64,000 nt of DNA from Gigaspora rosea (taxonomy: Eukaryota > Glomeromycota > Glomeromycetes > Diversisporales > Gigasporaceae), in contig QKWP01000276.1 in the NCBI GenBank assembly GCA_003550325.1, forward strand, positions 82,122 through 146,121, given 5' to 3'. Position numbers and translations under genes: made by a program. Under the pieces are notes generated by a model. It had not been told where the DNA came from. It ran no database searches and worked only from the letters and a program-made list of their open reading frames with translations. Shown here piece after piece: positions 35,001 through 45,482 of this stretch. Numbering within the stretch: position 1 is the stretch's first letter; the number at the start of each line of letters is the position of its first letter.

Positions 35001-38000
35001 CCGACGACTTCGGTTTCCGTGACAACCTCAATAAAGTTATTGGTCGGATCTTTAAAATTTTACCTATATCTGATATTGAGAGTTGAAAAATTTAAGTTCG
35101 TATGATAATGAATCTATTTTAACTTATTTGTTATAATTCTTTGTTCAGCTTTGTTAAAAAAATTGTCTAATAAATTTATGAATTAATTGTTCATAAAGTA
35201 ATTTGACAGTTTTTTTTCAATAAATCTTATATATAAGGTTTTATTGATTTGAGAAGTTGAAATACTACGTGATTGTATAGTATAGACTACTTGAACCATG
35301 AAAAAAAAAACTTAGAGAATCTAATTAAATCATGTGAAATTAGAAGCAAATGACATCGAAGAATAAACTTTCTTAAAGTTCATTGATTTTTATATTATTT
35401 CTATTTAATAGTAAATTTACATGAAGTCAACAAACACTAAAGAAATTTTATTTGACATCATTCGTTTCTATTAATAAATTCATTAATGATTGATTGAATG
35501 TTACTACTAAGAACGATAACAAAATCAATCAAAATATTTTAATCAAGCTATATCTTTGCGATCTGAATGGTACACACACAAATTTATATTTCAATATAAT
35601 ATAAATAATAATAATTTTACTTAATTATATCATTGTACAAATTAATAGAATGTGAGTAAAATATTAAACCTCGATATCAAACATGCAAAGTAAATAAATA
35701 TTTACCGCAAACGGTTTTGAAAAAAATAAGTTTTGTATGATTTACAGTAAAGGATTCTGTTTGGTCATTTTAAATTCATACGGGAAATAATTAACTTCGC
35801 TATATCGAGGTTAAACTATATTATTTATATTTATTAAATCCAATTATTAGAAAGAATTAATCAATTATTATAAATTTTTAGATCGTAAGTGCAAAGTTTT
35901 AATAGATAGTGCTTAGATCCGCAAATAATAACATTATATTTCAATTAACTATGTGAAATTATTAGAAAGTATGTGTAAATTTAAAATTTATTAATTAAAA
36001 TATTTGTAAAAAAAATAATAATAATTAATTATATTGATATTTATTATTAGAGAGTATGTATAAATTTTAAATAAAATCATTAATTCTAATATCATATTAA
36101 ATTAAAATATTCTAATTATCTAATTGTTAGGGAGTAAGTATAAAAATTAACTGTTCATTTTTTGAAAATATAAATTTATTATTAAACCAATGCACAATCG
36201 TATTATATTAATTTTTTCAGGTTGTAAGTATAAATTTAATTCAATATATTTGTAGATTATAAATTCATTTATGAATTTTTAAATTGATTACATCAAATTC
36301 CATTTTGTAGTTTGTGAGTGTAAATTTTAAATGTTCAAGCCTTCATGATAATTAATTTTTACATGTTAATATTCTAAATGAATATATAATTACAAGAAAG
36401 TGCGTATATTTTCAACGATATTCTATTATTAAGTCAGAACTTTATAAACAAACTTATATAATACTAATCGATTATATATAAATTCAGAAAGTGAATATAA
36501 TATTTTTTTTAACATATAATTATCATAAATCACGATTTTTTAATGAATTAACAATATATCCAACTCATTTTAATTAATATTCAGAATGTAGGTACAAAGT
36601 TCATAAATGTTCATTTATTAGATCAGCATTTTAAAGTTATTATCCCATCAATTAAATAAATCTCAGGAAGTGAGTATAAAGTTTTAAAAAATATATTTAT
36701 TAAATTTCATTAATTCTTACTACCGGTAATTACATAAATATAGAAAGTAAGTAAAGTATAAATTTAATAACAGATAATGATACCTGAAGTTTAACGAAAC
36801 TATCAAGTATTATCGTTATGGCACAAAAATTGTGTGACCACGGCCATTAATTGACACAACAATGATCTCCCTACGTTAATGATTTTCTAAACATTTATAT
36901 TATTACAAAAAGGAAAATATTTTTTAGAAACTTAATAGTTGAAGGTTGCTTGCCATAACAATTTTGAGTTAGAATTTATGGTTGCATATGATATTACAGC
37001 CAAGTTGGAAATAATCACAGGACTGCCATTTTGTGCCATGACTAAACAACTTTTGATTGACGAATTGATAAATAACGACAAGACATATATCAATTGATGA
37101 TATACGTAGCTATTGCTCTGCAAATGCTAAATACAGGCTATTATGATATAGTTGGTCGCGAATAGCATTATGTTTTAATTGTCTGTGTTTGACACTTACA
37201 GAACCTACTCGTAATTATTGCTATTTTCTATAACAGTTGAAATAATTCATGATAAGAATATCACATATAGGAACGAAGTGTATATAAAACTTTGATAGAT
37301 TATTAAAGTCTCTGCACGAAATTAGTTGTCAAAACATATGATACGAAAATTTTTATTAGGCAAAATAATACTAGTTAGTTTAATTTAACAAAAAATAATA
37401 TACTGAATCTGTGTAGTAGTTGAGTTGGGCCATGAGTTTCTAATTGTATGATTGTATGATCACCAGTTCAAGTTTGGTAATAAGCGATAACCTTTCTAGG
37501 ATCACAACTGAAGATCAACTACAGCGAAGTAAAGCACTTCAAAAATTTAAAAACCAATAAAAGAATCCTCGCATCAGTTGTGAAATTCTGGAGGACTGGA
37601 ATCGGTATCTTGTGAAGTTGTCAACTTGATGTTAATGTTAGCAATCTATTGCGATTAACATTAACAATTGACAAGGTCTTTTATTCTTGACTACTAATTT
37701 ACGCAAAAGTGAAAATTATTACATTCATAATTTGGCTGCTTTTGCAGGAATAATATAAGAACAATTCGATTAGCTAGTCATGGCAAAATATTTGCATAAT
37801 TATTTATAATTCGTCAAACACAAAGTTTCGTTAGATATTGTATGTGGGAATAGTTTATCAGGAATACTAACAATATTTACAAAATCTTATAATCAAAATA
37901 TCAATAATATGAATTATAGAAAGTGAGTATTTATTCTAAGAATTAAAATTTGATAACTATGTAAACTAGTCAATACACTTAATTATTTTATATACCGTAG

Positions 38001-39039
38001 CATGTGAGTATAATTTTAAAGAATATTCTGACAAAAGCTTATTTAATATAACTAAATATTTGTTGTATTATAGGTAATCATCGCAGTCGCATGGTTTGAA
38101 ATACCAAAAAACCTTCAAGGACAGTTGAAAAAAGCAATAGCCTATGTGAATAAGTCACCAGAAAAGTTAGAACGCAAAGAAGTCGACAAATATCGTCAAA
38201 AAATTGATAAAATACTCAAATGTTTTGAAGATTTTGATGAAAAAATTTCAAAATTTGATGATTTTGATGATAAGATTAATTTAACATGTGATATTCTTTT
38301 AAATTTAGCCAATTTAAAATTGGAAAATTTAAAAAGTACTCGATTAAATGAAATGAATTCATTAATTAGTGAAATTGATAAATATTTGCCCAAATGGATC
38401 GAATGGATTAATCAGTGTACTAAAATTACTAACAAATTTAACAAATTTTATGAAGACTTTAGTAATTTTATTACTGATAATAATATAAAAGATGACCTTT
38501 TATTTTTTGAAATTCAAGAAGAATTATTGATTAAAGTCAATGAAATTAAACAAAAGTTACTTGAAGCGTCAGAAAAATTGAATGAAATATTTCCCTTAAT
38601 TAAAATTCAAATTGAAGAGGTAAATAATTAATCATTACATTCAATTCAGATTTTCTGATAGCAACAACGTTATATTTATATTTTTATATTTTTTAAAACT
38701 AAACCAGGAAATATATTCAAACTTTCTTCTTATTATCGAATTAAAATCAATATATGATTTAACTACTGAGCTAGAATGCGCAAGAAGTAGATTTAAACTT
38801 ATTGATCCAATATTTGTTAAAGAAATATCAGGTTCATCATTTTATTTATACTAATAAAACATTGAAGTTAATTATTAATACTATTTGAACTTTATTATGC
38901 TATAGACTTTTCGAATAAACTTATCAATGGACTACAATTAATCAAGGAATTGGTGAAAATTTTTAAAGAAAGAGAATGTGAATTATATGTAAAAGAATGT
39001 TGTTATCATTGTATTCTGGAAAATTTAAAATTGAAATAG
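26092..39039 (+). CDS. Small-GTPase-like protein gene with 68 single-codon microexons
   Basis: I joined exons by splice sites and phase: 26092-26122, 26184-26348, 26617-26641, 26722-26924, 27005-27067, 27143-27172, 27249-27421, then 68 exons of 3 nt (27512 to 38003), then 38074-38619, 38708-38831 and 38906-39039. All join in one open frame: 230 residues, 68 array codons, then 267 residues (565 if all are included, 497 if all are skipped). The N-terminus resembles a Ras-type GTPase: P-loop GERYAGKS (residues 15-22), LEAG (63-66) in place of DTAG, AILVYDVSE (79-87), and IIANNRDE (117-124) in place of NKxD. No catalytic Gln or SAK motif is seen, so GTP binding is plausible but hydrolysis doubtful. 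The C-terminal part is helical, Lys/Glu-rich and probably coiled coil. The cellular role is unknown. The first exon (MSKNYDFCLR) is the least certain. Confidence 0.72.
28070..28356. mobile_element. MITE inside a microexon-array intron
   Basis: Ends AGGTTGCGATATCGCAGG and, inverted, AGGTTGTTAAATATCGCAGG, both continuing TTAATAT. It lies between microexons 28032 and 28439 and lengthens that intron to about 400 nt. Confidence 0.6.
28747..29001. mobile_element. MITE inside an array intron (GTACACG ends)
   Basis: Terminal GTACACG and CGTGTAC with GTGTATAGTATAC against GTGTACATACAC. Its interior (ACAAGGAATTTTTTTGTTAG) matches the element at 31297-31562, so both belong to one family. Confidence 0.55.
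29829..30040. mobile_element. MITE inside an array intron, single copy of the 52.85-56.7 kb satellite family
   Basis: Ends GTCGCAGATCATAAT and, inverted, GTGACAGATCATAATGAAAT. The interior has CCCTAA repeated four times at about 29935-29957. The same ends and AAAAAATGCAC interior recur many times at 52850-56680. Confidence 0.7.
31297..31562. mobile_element. MITE inside an array intron (GCACTGGTG ends)
   Basis: GTGTATTGTAATGCAC near the left end pairs with ACATTACAATGCACATGC at the right. Interior similar to 28747-29001. Confidence 0.55.
33258..33789. mobile_element. TIR element inside an array intron, with a nested hAT-like MITE
   Basis: Left end TAATGATGCGGATTGACTAC; right end, inverted, TTAGTGATGTGGGCCGATGA. 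Nested at 33302-33446 is a 145-bp inverted repeat (CAGGGTTGGCAATGGAG against inverted CAGGGGTGGTAATGGAG) with an exact 8-bp duplication TCAAGTAC at 33294-33301 and 33447-33454. All of this lies between microexons 33112 and 33955. Confidence 0.6.
34067..34822. mobile_element. Long-TIR fold-back element in an array intron
   Basis: Arms of about 250 bp. The outer ends read ACACATTGGGGTATTCGGTC and, inverted, ACACATT-type sequence near 34795-34812. The inner arms, such as TAGTGATCAAGATAGTGACT (from 34180) and CGAATAGTTTTATTTTTCTT, pair with 34520-34660. Related by its ends to 15776-16739. Confidence 0.7.
34823..35648. other. Rest of a 1.6-kb array intron
   Basis: Part of the intron between microexons 34029 and 35649. 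A minus-strand 68-codon frame at 34825-35031 has no recognisable domain and spans the edge of the fold-back element. Confidence 0.4.
35660..35818. mobile_element. MITE inside an array intron (TTAAACCTCGATAT ends)
   Basis: TTAAACCTCGATAT and, inverted, TTAACCTCGATAT bound about 150 bp between microexons 35649 and 35882. Confidence 0.6.
36747..37919 (+). other. 1.17-kb intron of the microexon gene
   Basis: It opens with GTAAGTAAAG and closes with AATTATAG before codon AAA (37920-37922). Nothing inside is recognised. A minus-strand 63-codon frame (36932-37123) is unconvincing. Confidence 0.45.
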
Positions 39040-40374
39040 TAAATTTTAAATAGGAAAAATGCATTACTGTGTGGTTGTAAAATACTGAAAACTTTGAAAA
39101 ATTTAATTGACTCATAAGTTATATATTAACATCGATATATAATCAATAGAATATTTAACATTATGTATTATGTAGCTTAAATTTTATTATTCTAAACAAT
39201 GCAAAAGATGGGTATACACTTTTTGGCTAAAATTATTCTTAGTAAATGTCACATAGGACCCTTATATTTAGTCAGTGGGATAATGAAATGTATAATGAAA
39301 CGAAGAAGTTATGTATCGATCGAATCACGTGTTGATAGGATCGACGACATTCATAAGATTAGCATACTCCGAAAATTCCCGCTGACCCGAAATGTTTCGA
39401 TATCCCTTAAACATTTTCCACATTTTCCGATTTTAATTCTAACTATTTTAATATCATTTTCATTTCTGGGTTAAACATGAAAATACAAATGGGCGTTTAT
39501 TCTCCTGCTTATCGAGCAACCTACGCAGCTTTTTAGCATCGCGTAATTTTTTCTATGACTGTCGGTCACAGGTTGTATTATTTTGTATATTTTGACTGTC
39601 GTCCCGACAGGTCATAAAATGCATTCACTTTTATATGAATGACTGACGTCTAAATTATATGCCACCTGACCCTTGCTTCCCATATGACTGTAGTCCCGAC
39701 CGGCCACTTTGGAAAATTTACTGGGTAGGGAGGGAGGGTCGATGTAACCAGAACTAAAACCGGGTTCGCAGAAGAAAAAAGTCTATCTTACTCACGAACT
39801 TCAACAATACTTGAAAAATTATGCAACGATTACTTCATACTTACTCATTAATTACCTTAAACTGTACCTTACTCTTATACTTGATTGATCATCGATCAAT
39901 CAATCGATCGAACATATGACCATAAAATGTCTGTCACATGATCGATTCTGAGTTGATTCGAGACAAAATCTGCCTCGATACTTACGTATCGAGCAGATTA
40001 AAATAAATTATGCATGTTTTAAAGAATTTTGGGGCAAAAAAAAAAAAAAAAACAATTTTTTGAGGGATTTTGAAAATTTTGGGTCGGCGGATAATGCTAA
40101 ACGAAAATTTTACTTTGCATGGCTTCATCAACCCAAAATAAAAAATCAAATTACAGGGTAAGAATTAATTTTCAGGGTACGTTACCTAAAATTATAAATA
40201 TATACATATTACATACAGATGGCAATTTCTATTGGTATATATTTATCAGTTACGTAATGTAACGAAAATACAGTACCCCAATCATATGAATTTCCTCCCT
40301 CGTGATACGCATAGTAAATGATAAATTTCCAAATTAAGAAATTTAAAAATAACCTCTGTGACAATCATGCACTG
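39040..40374. other. Intergenic between the two intact genes
   Basis: Contains GACTGTCGTCCCGACAGGTC-type inverted motifs near 39557-39710, a hairpin CTCGATACTTACGTATCGAG (39973-39992), an A run at 40037-40052 and a repeat fragment at 40066-40128 (GCCATGCAAAG when inverted) with an opposite-strand relative at 45483-45540. The 91-codon plus-strand frame at 39199-39474 shows no domain and is not called. Confidence 0.4.
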
Positions 40375-40384
40375 TATATAAATA
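40375..40384 (+). promoter_or_regulatory. TATA box of the STB6-like gene
   Basis: TATATAAATA 38 bp before the ATG at 40422, identical to the box before the upstream gene. Confidence 0.6.
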
Positions 40385-40421
40385 TGCATGTGCCCGTCAA
40401 CTTTTTTCAAATTTCAACACA

Positions 40422-43400
40422 ATGGTTTTTAACAGATATGGCAAATTTGTATTTTCGGAACGAGAAAATATTATTACCCTAGCGCAAAAATGTGGTGTAC
40501 AAGTTATTTCTAAAGAAGAAATTCTAGAAGGTTATCAACTTTACATAGTCGAACAATGGTATTTTTTTTAAATAAGTATATACAAATAAATATTGTATAT
40601 ATTCGATTAACTTTTTTTATTAGGGTCTGTGATAGAAGACCATATAATACTGTTATAGTTTTTACGGGTGAACCTACTCATAAAGTAAATTTAGCCATTT
40701 TATATAAAATTTAAAAATCACCGAATTTTTTTTCAAATTGAATTTGTTTATAATTTTAGATTAAAGAATTTGTTTATAATTTTAGATTAAAGTATGTGTT
40801 ATATATATCGAAGAAGAAAAATTACAATCAGAAAAATATCCAGAAAAACTTGAAACTTTGTTTTTAAATTTGGAAGAAGACAAAACTCGGTTAAAAGATG
40901 TAAGTCAAATGTGCAATAGCATGTTAAATGTTCTCTAATTCAATATTAATATAATTCTTCTTTACATAGACAAACTTAGGAACAATATTTGTGACAAATT
41001 TAAGTTCATTTTCTTCATCATTAAGTACTATTTTGGTCACAGATGGAGATTATGATGAATATTACCCACAATTCTGCCTCAACTTAAATTTGCGTAGAAT
41101 TAGTTGTAGCAGTAAAACTGCCTTGTCTTTAAAACCTCCAACGTATATTTTTTTTATTTATTTATTAGTTAATTTTTTTAAATGTATGTTAGTCATTAAC
41201 TTTTTATTAAAAATATTTTTTTTATTTAGTGAAGTACAAAAACAAAAATTCTTTCAGATATATTCAGTACCAGAAAAAATATCACTTGAATTCGCTGTGC
41301 TCCAACTAGTGAAATATGTTCAAACGGCTTTATATTTAATTTTTGGTTTTCCCAAAAATTTTGTTGATGGGTTATTATGTAATGTTACAGAATCTTGCCT
41401 CAGAGAGTTTAAAAATGAACATGCTCCTAATTTCGAGGTATGACAAATATTAATTGCTAAAATCATTTTCTGTATTCGATTGATAAAAAAATATGTTTTA
41501 TATACAAGTTTATAATTTCAAATATAGACTCTGGAAAATATCTTTGATCCAAATTTGGTTTCTATCCTTTTTAAAATGGTGTTAAGCATTCGAAATAAAC
41601 TTCATTATTTGAATTATCAGGTTATACATAACATTTAATTATTCAAGAGTATTCTTCAAATTCTTAAATATTTAAGAATTTTTATTATTAACATATAATA
41701 TTACTGTTTCTTATATAGGTTGGAAAAGATCCATTTGTAGATACTGAAACATTTATAAATGGTGTTGCTTCTTTTCAGGTAAGATGTGAACTACTATGAT
41801 TTAATATACCGGTACTCTTTTTATTATGATTTTATTACCAATTTACATTAACATTTAATTTATTTAATATTTAGAAATGGGCAAAAAGAGATATAATATC
41901 TCATAAATTAGATTCTGAAATTCTTAATAAAATTAATGAAACTTATAATCGTGCAAGAAATCCTGATGGACTAAAAATGCGCAAGGTATGTTGATTTGGT
42001 AGGAGTATATCTAATCTATTTAGCATGGTATGATATTTAATAAGTATCATTCATCAGATGTCTGACTACTTTTTACACGTTAATTATATATTTATTCATT
42101 ATTTTTTGTGTACTTTATTAGGTTATAAATCAGTTTGAAAAAAATTTACCTGGCATATCAAGTATATCAAGTATGGTTTAATAGATTTTTTTTATAAAAA
42201 ATATATATATATATGATTTTTTTTTAATTATTTTGGTGATTTTTTGTTAATTATGGTTTATTATCATTAAAGGTCACTTGAATACTTCAATTGATATTGA
42301 GTCTTATAATTTAGAAGAATTTTGGAAAAACTTTCATTATGAAGGTTCAAAATGGTTGTGGAAGGGTAAAGATGAATCTGGTGAAATGGATTTGTTTCAT
42401 GGTGGAAAAGAATTAGGAAAAAGTTTTCTTCGTGGTGTTTCTGGTAGAACAGTATGTTTTTTTTTTATATTTTATTTGTTATTAGAATAATTTTTAAGAA
42501 TACTTTTTTATAAAAATATTTAAATTGTTCAATATTTAGGCAAAAACTGGTGAGGTTATAAGAGAAGGTGTTCGAGGACTTAAAGAAGGCGTTACAGAGT
42601 ATGTCTTCTATTTGTGAAAAATTGACTGTTTTTTATATTTATTTATAAATTTCAATTGTGATTATTTTTTTTTAGATCTTTGTCAAATTTGGTAGAACGA
42701 GGTGGAATTTCTAGAGAAAAAGATAAATTAATTACTAGCTCTTCAAAATCATATACATATCCACTAGATTCTGCAAATTTTACAGTACCATTATCAAAGT
42801 ATTTTTGTTTTTATCATTGCTTGATTTTATATATCTGCATATTAATATATTATATAATAACAAGGTTTTTAAACACAATTTTTGTTTAGTGATCTTGAAG
42901 TGTATGATAAATCCAAATTGGCTGCACGAACAAGCGCATCGCAACTAGAGGTTATTTCAGGTAAAAACTAACTTTTTTAAATCAACTAAATTAATTGAAT
43001 GAATTGAATTAATTATATTGATTTTATACTAATTTACTAATTCGTATTAATTTAAATATGTAGATGTAACAGATTTTAATAGTATGGCACATAATAGCTC
43101 TAATTATATCTCAAGTACGGCTGATCAACAGGTAACAGACTCAAGTTCCTCCAATGATGGATCATCTTATGATAGCGATACTGAAGATTCATGGTATCAA
43201 CAAAGGCGATATTCTTTTAATAACTACTATGATATCAAATCACGAGAATTACCCAAATATCATCATAAAAGATCAAAATCTTTTACAACTGCTGAATTAG
43301 CTCAAAAGCAAGGTGCTCATTCATTACATAGGTACTTAATTAGATTAAAATAAATATTTTGAATAAATATTTTTCTTACTTAGAATAAGTTACATTTCTA

Positions 43401-44244
43401 TAATTTATAAATTATAGGCGAACATTTGAGATTGATATTCAAACTTATACGATTTATAAAAATCTTAAAGGGCGAGAGGCAACATTAGAAGAATTGATAA
43501 AACATTTAAAAGTATATTGGGTTCATTAATTATTTACTTATTGGTAATCTTTATTTTTGATTTTCAATTAATTTATTTTAATTAATTTATAGTCAACTGC
43601 TAAAAAATATGACGAGCAAATTGAACAATTATCAAATGCTTATGAAGAAAGATATCAGAAATTTAAGGTAAAATTAATAATTTCCAAATGTTTTCATAAT
43701 ATATATATATATTGTAATAATATATATAATAATATATATAATAATATATATATTATTTTTTTTATTTATTTCTTATAGTCGACAGAAGAATATAGTTCAA
43801 AAATACTATCTAAACAAAAAAAAGTAACTGAAGCTGTAAAACAAATTTATAATGATGCAACTGCTAAAGGAAAACTAAATTATGAATTGAGTTTATTAGA
43901 AGATAAATTAAAAGAAATTGATGAATTTATTGAACAATTTTGTTTTAAGGTTTGTTTTCTTTATTAAAAATTAAATTCCATTTAATTTCTTTAAATTCCA
44001 TTTAATTTCTTTAAATTTTATTTAATTTCTTTAAATTTTAATTTAATTTCTTTAAATTCCATTTAATTTTGATTTTCTAAATATTCTATATTTATATCAA
44101 AAGGTTCAAGTTATGGAATCTAAATTACCACATTCTTCAAGATCAGTAAAGGCTTTGTTTAGTGCATGGAACTATCTTCAAGAACAATGGAATATAATTA
44201 CTTCACGTTTATATAATAGAAAATCAGATAAGGATAAAGAATAA
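40422..44244 (+). CDS. STB6-like protein, 18 exons, 725 residues
   Basis: Exons: 40422-40558, 40624-40684, 40786-40899, 40980-41142, 41230-41437, 41528-41620, 41719-41778, 41875-41985, 42122-42170, 42273-42452, 42540-42598, 42676-42798, 42890-42960, 43064-43331, 43418-43511, 43593-43667, 43779-43949 and 44104-44244. Together they give 2,178 nt with no stop before TAA. The first 220 residues (GKFVFSERENIITLAQKCGV, GYQLYIVEQWVCDRR, LGTIFVTNLSSFSSSLSTIL, FGFPKNFVDGLLCNVTE) match what I know of the N-terminal domain of fungal STB6/STB2-like proteins; yeast STB2 and STB6 were named as Sin3-binding. The middle has a Gly-rich GKELGKSFLRGVSGRTAKTG stretch, then a Ser/Asp-rich linker (DSSSSNDGSSYDSDTEDSW). 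The last 180 residues are predicted coiled coil. No membrane segment seen. Intact and probably functional. Confidence 0.85.
40741..40792 (+). repeat. 26-bp tandem duplication carrying a splice acceptor
   Basis: The copies at 40741-40766 and 40767-40792 both contain ATTTTAG followed by ATTAAAG. Only the second acceptor keeps the STB6-like frame; the first would add 26 nt and shift it. Confidence 0.8.
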
Positions 44245-44245
44245 A
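44240..44245 (+). terminator. Poly-A signal AATAAA overlapping the stop codon
   Basis: AATAAA overlaps the TAA of the STB6-like gene. Eukaryotic 3'-end signal by sequence only. Confidence 0.4.
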
Positions 44246-45482
44246 TTATGCTTTTGTTTCTACATAGATTTTTTTAAAATATTAAGACATGCATGTTTTT
44301 GCTTTTTTTATTCATATTATTGCACCTTTATCAATTTTTTTTAAAAAAAGTCAAATATTATTTGCTAGTCAGTTATTATTTTATTTCAGTCTGACCTTTT
44401 CGTAATCACACCTCATATATTTATACTTCTTATAAGCACCTAATATTGTGCAACAGACTTAAATAAGTAAAAAAAAACCTCATTACGATCGCAAATCACT
44501 TGTAATCACTATTACTATAAAAATTTAATTTTTTATCAATTTTATTAATAATAAACCCTCATTATAATCACCAATTTTAACTAAATACAAATTATAAACT
44601 TTGGTTGGTCTATTAAAAATTCTAAAAGATTTGATAGCAAATTACTTTTGATCCAATGAATGAAACAACTATCAAATGTTCATCTTAATAAGATGATTCT
44701 AATGTAACCAAAATTATTAAAGTCTAATTGCAGGTTTTTGAGATCATTAAGGATTTGTGTCATTTTATATGTTTAAGAATTAATAAAATTTAAATAAATG
44801 AGTAAAAAATCCTAAATTATCTTGGCATTCTGTAATTAGATTTGAACAATTTTAGACTCATTAGAATTGTCTCAATGAGTCGAACATTCTGGTAGTTATT
44901 TTTATCCAATTGAACCACTGGATTAAAAGTTATTCACTGTCAAACATTTAAATTTTTTAAAATATTTCAAATATGTTATATATATTACAACTACATATTA
45001 TATTAAACACTTATTGGCCTATGGTCACATGATCATAGTAAGGTATTTTATTTATAGTTATCTCTATACAATCACTATACAGTATAATCGATATATGTAG
45101 TTGCACTTAAAAGTCTCAAAAGTGTCTATTAAAAATATTATTACGTAATGTGTGATTCATGAATTCTCCTAATATCTGATATGGTTTCAAAAGTTATTGT
45201 CTCTACTCGACATCATATAGGATGACAATTTGCTATCACTAACCCAATGTGATGTCAAGTATATAGCCGGTAGAGAAACTAACTTTTAGAAAATCGAACA
45301 TAATGCTTCTAAATTGATATTTCATTTATTAATTGAAAATATTAAAAAGGTAAATTTATATATAAGCTTTTATAATTAAATAATTTTTGCTTATATTTAC
45401 ATAAATTTAAATAAAGCAAATTATCACTAGATAGTGAAAATCCTTAGAAAAGGCCTTTTTACTGTCTTTGATACTATTTTTC
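44246..45482. other. Intergenic, nothing recognised
   Basis: AT-rich, no coding frame, no strong repeat. Confidence 0.4.

Larger units (their letters stand above)
27512..38003 (+). other. Array of 68 candidate 3-nt exons
   Basis: Each site reads acceptor AG, three bases, donor GT (four GC). Start and codon: 27512 GAA, 27604 AGG, 27690 ATC, 27775 AAT, 27951 GCT, 28032 GAA, 28439 CTG, 28530 ATA, 28620 CCA, 28711 TAT, 29094 GAA, 29176 GGA, 29267 GAA, 29358 TTT, 29437 ACA, 29521 AGA, 29627 ACT, 29709 GAA, 29800 GAA, 30105 CTA, 30196 TAT, 30286 GAA, 30377 TGT, 30468 TGT, 30560 TAT, 30641 AGA, 30730 CAT, 30819 TAT, 30902 AAA, 30987 CAT, 31067 AGA, 31176 GAA, 31262 TAT, 31651 CTA, 31737 TAT, 31817 AAA, 31906 TAT, 31996 TAT, 32087 TAT, 32157 AAA, 32248 TTT, 32325 GAT, 32416 CTT, 32505 TTG, 32579 AGA, 32606 ATA, 32694 TAT, 32785 GAA, 32857 GGA, 32939 GGA, 33021 AGA, 33112 GAT, 33955 AAA, 34029 GGA, 35649 AAT, 35882 ATC, 35966 AAA, 36051 AGA, 36131 GGA, 36221 GTT, 36311 TTT, 36397 AAA, 36488 AAA, 36585 AAT, 36667 GAA, 36744 AAA, 37920 AAA, 38001 CAT. 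None is a stop codon. That these are spliced in is inference. Confidence 0.7.

Noticed and set aside
39199..39474. 91-codon plus-strand frame between the two intact genes
   Set aside because: No domain, no promoter, no splice support; composition looks incidental.
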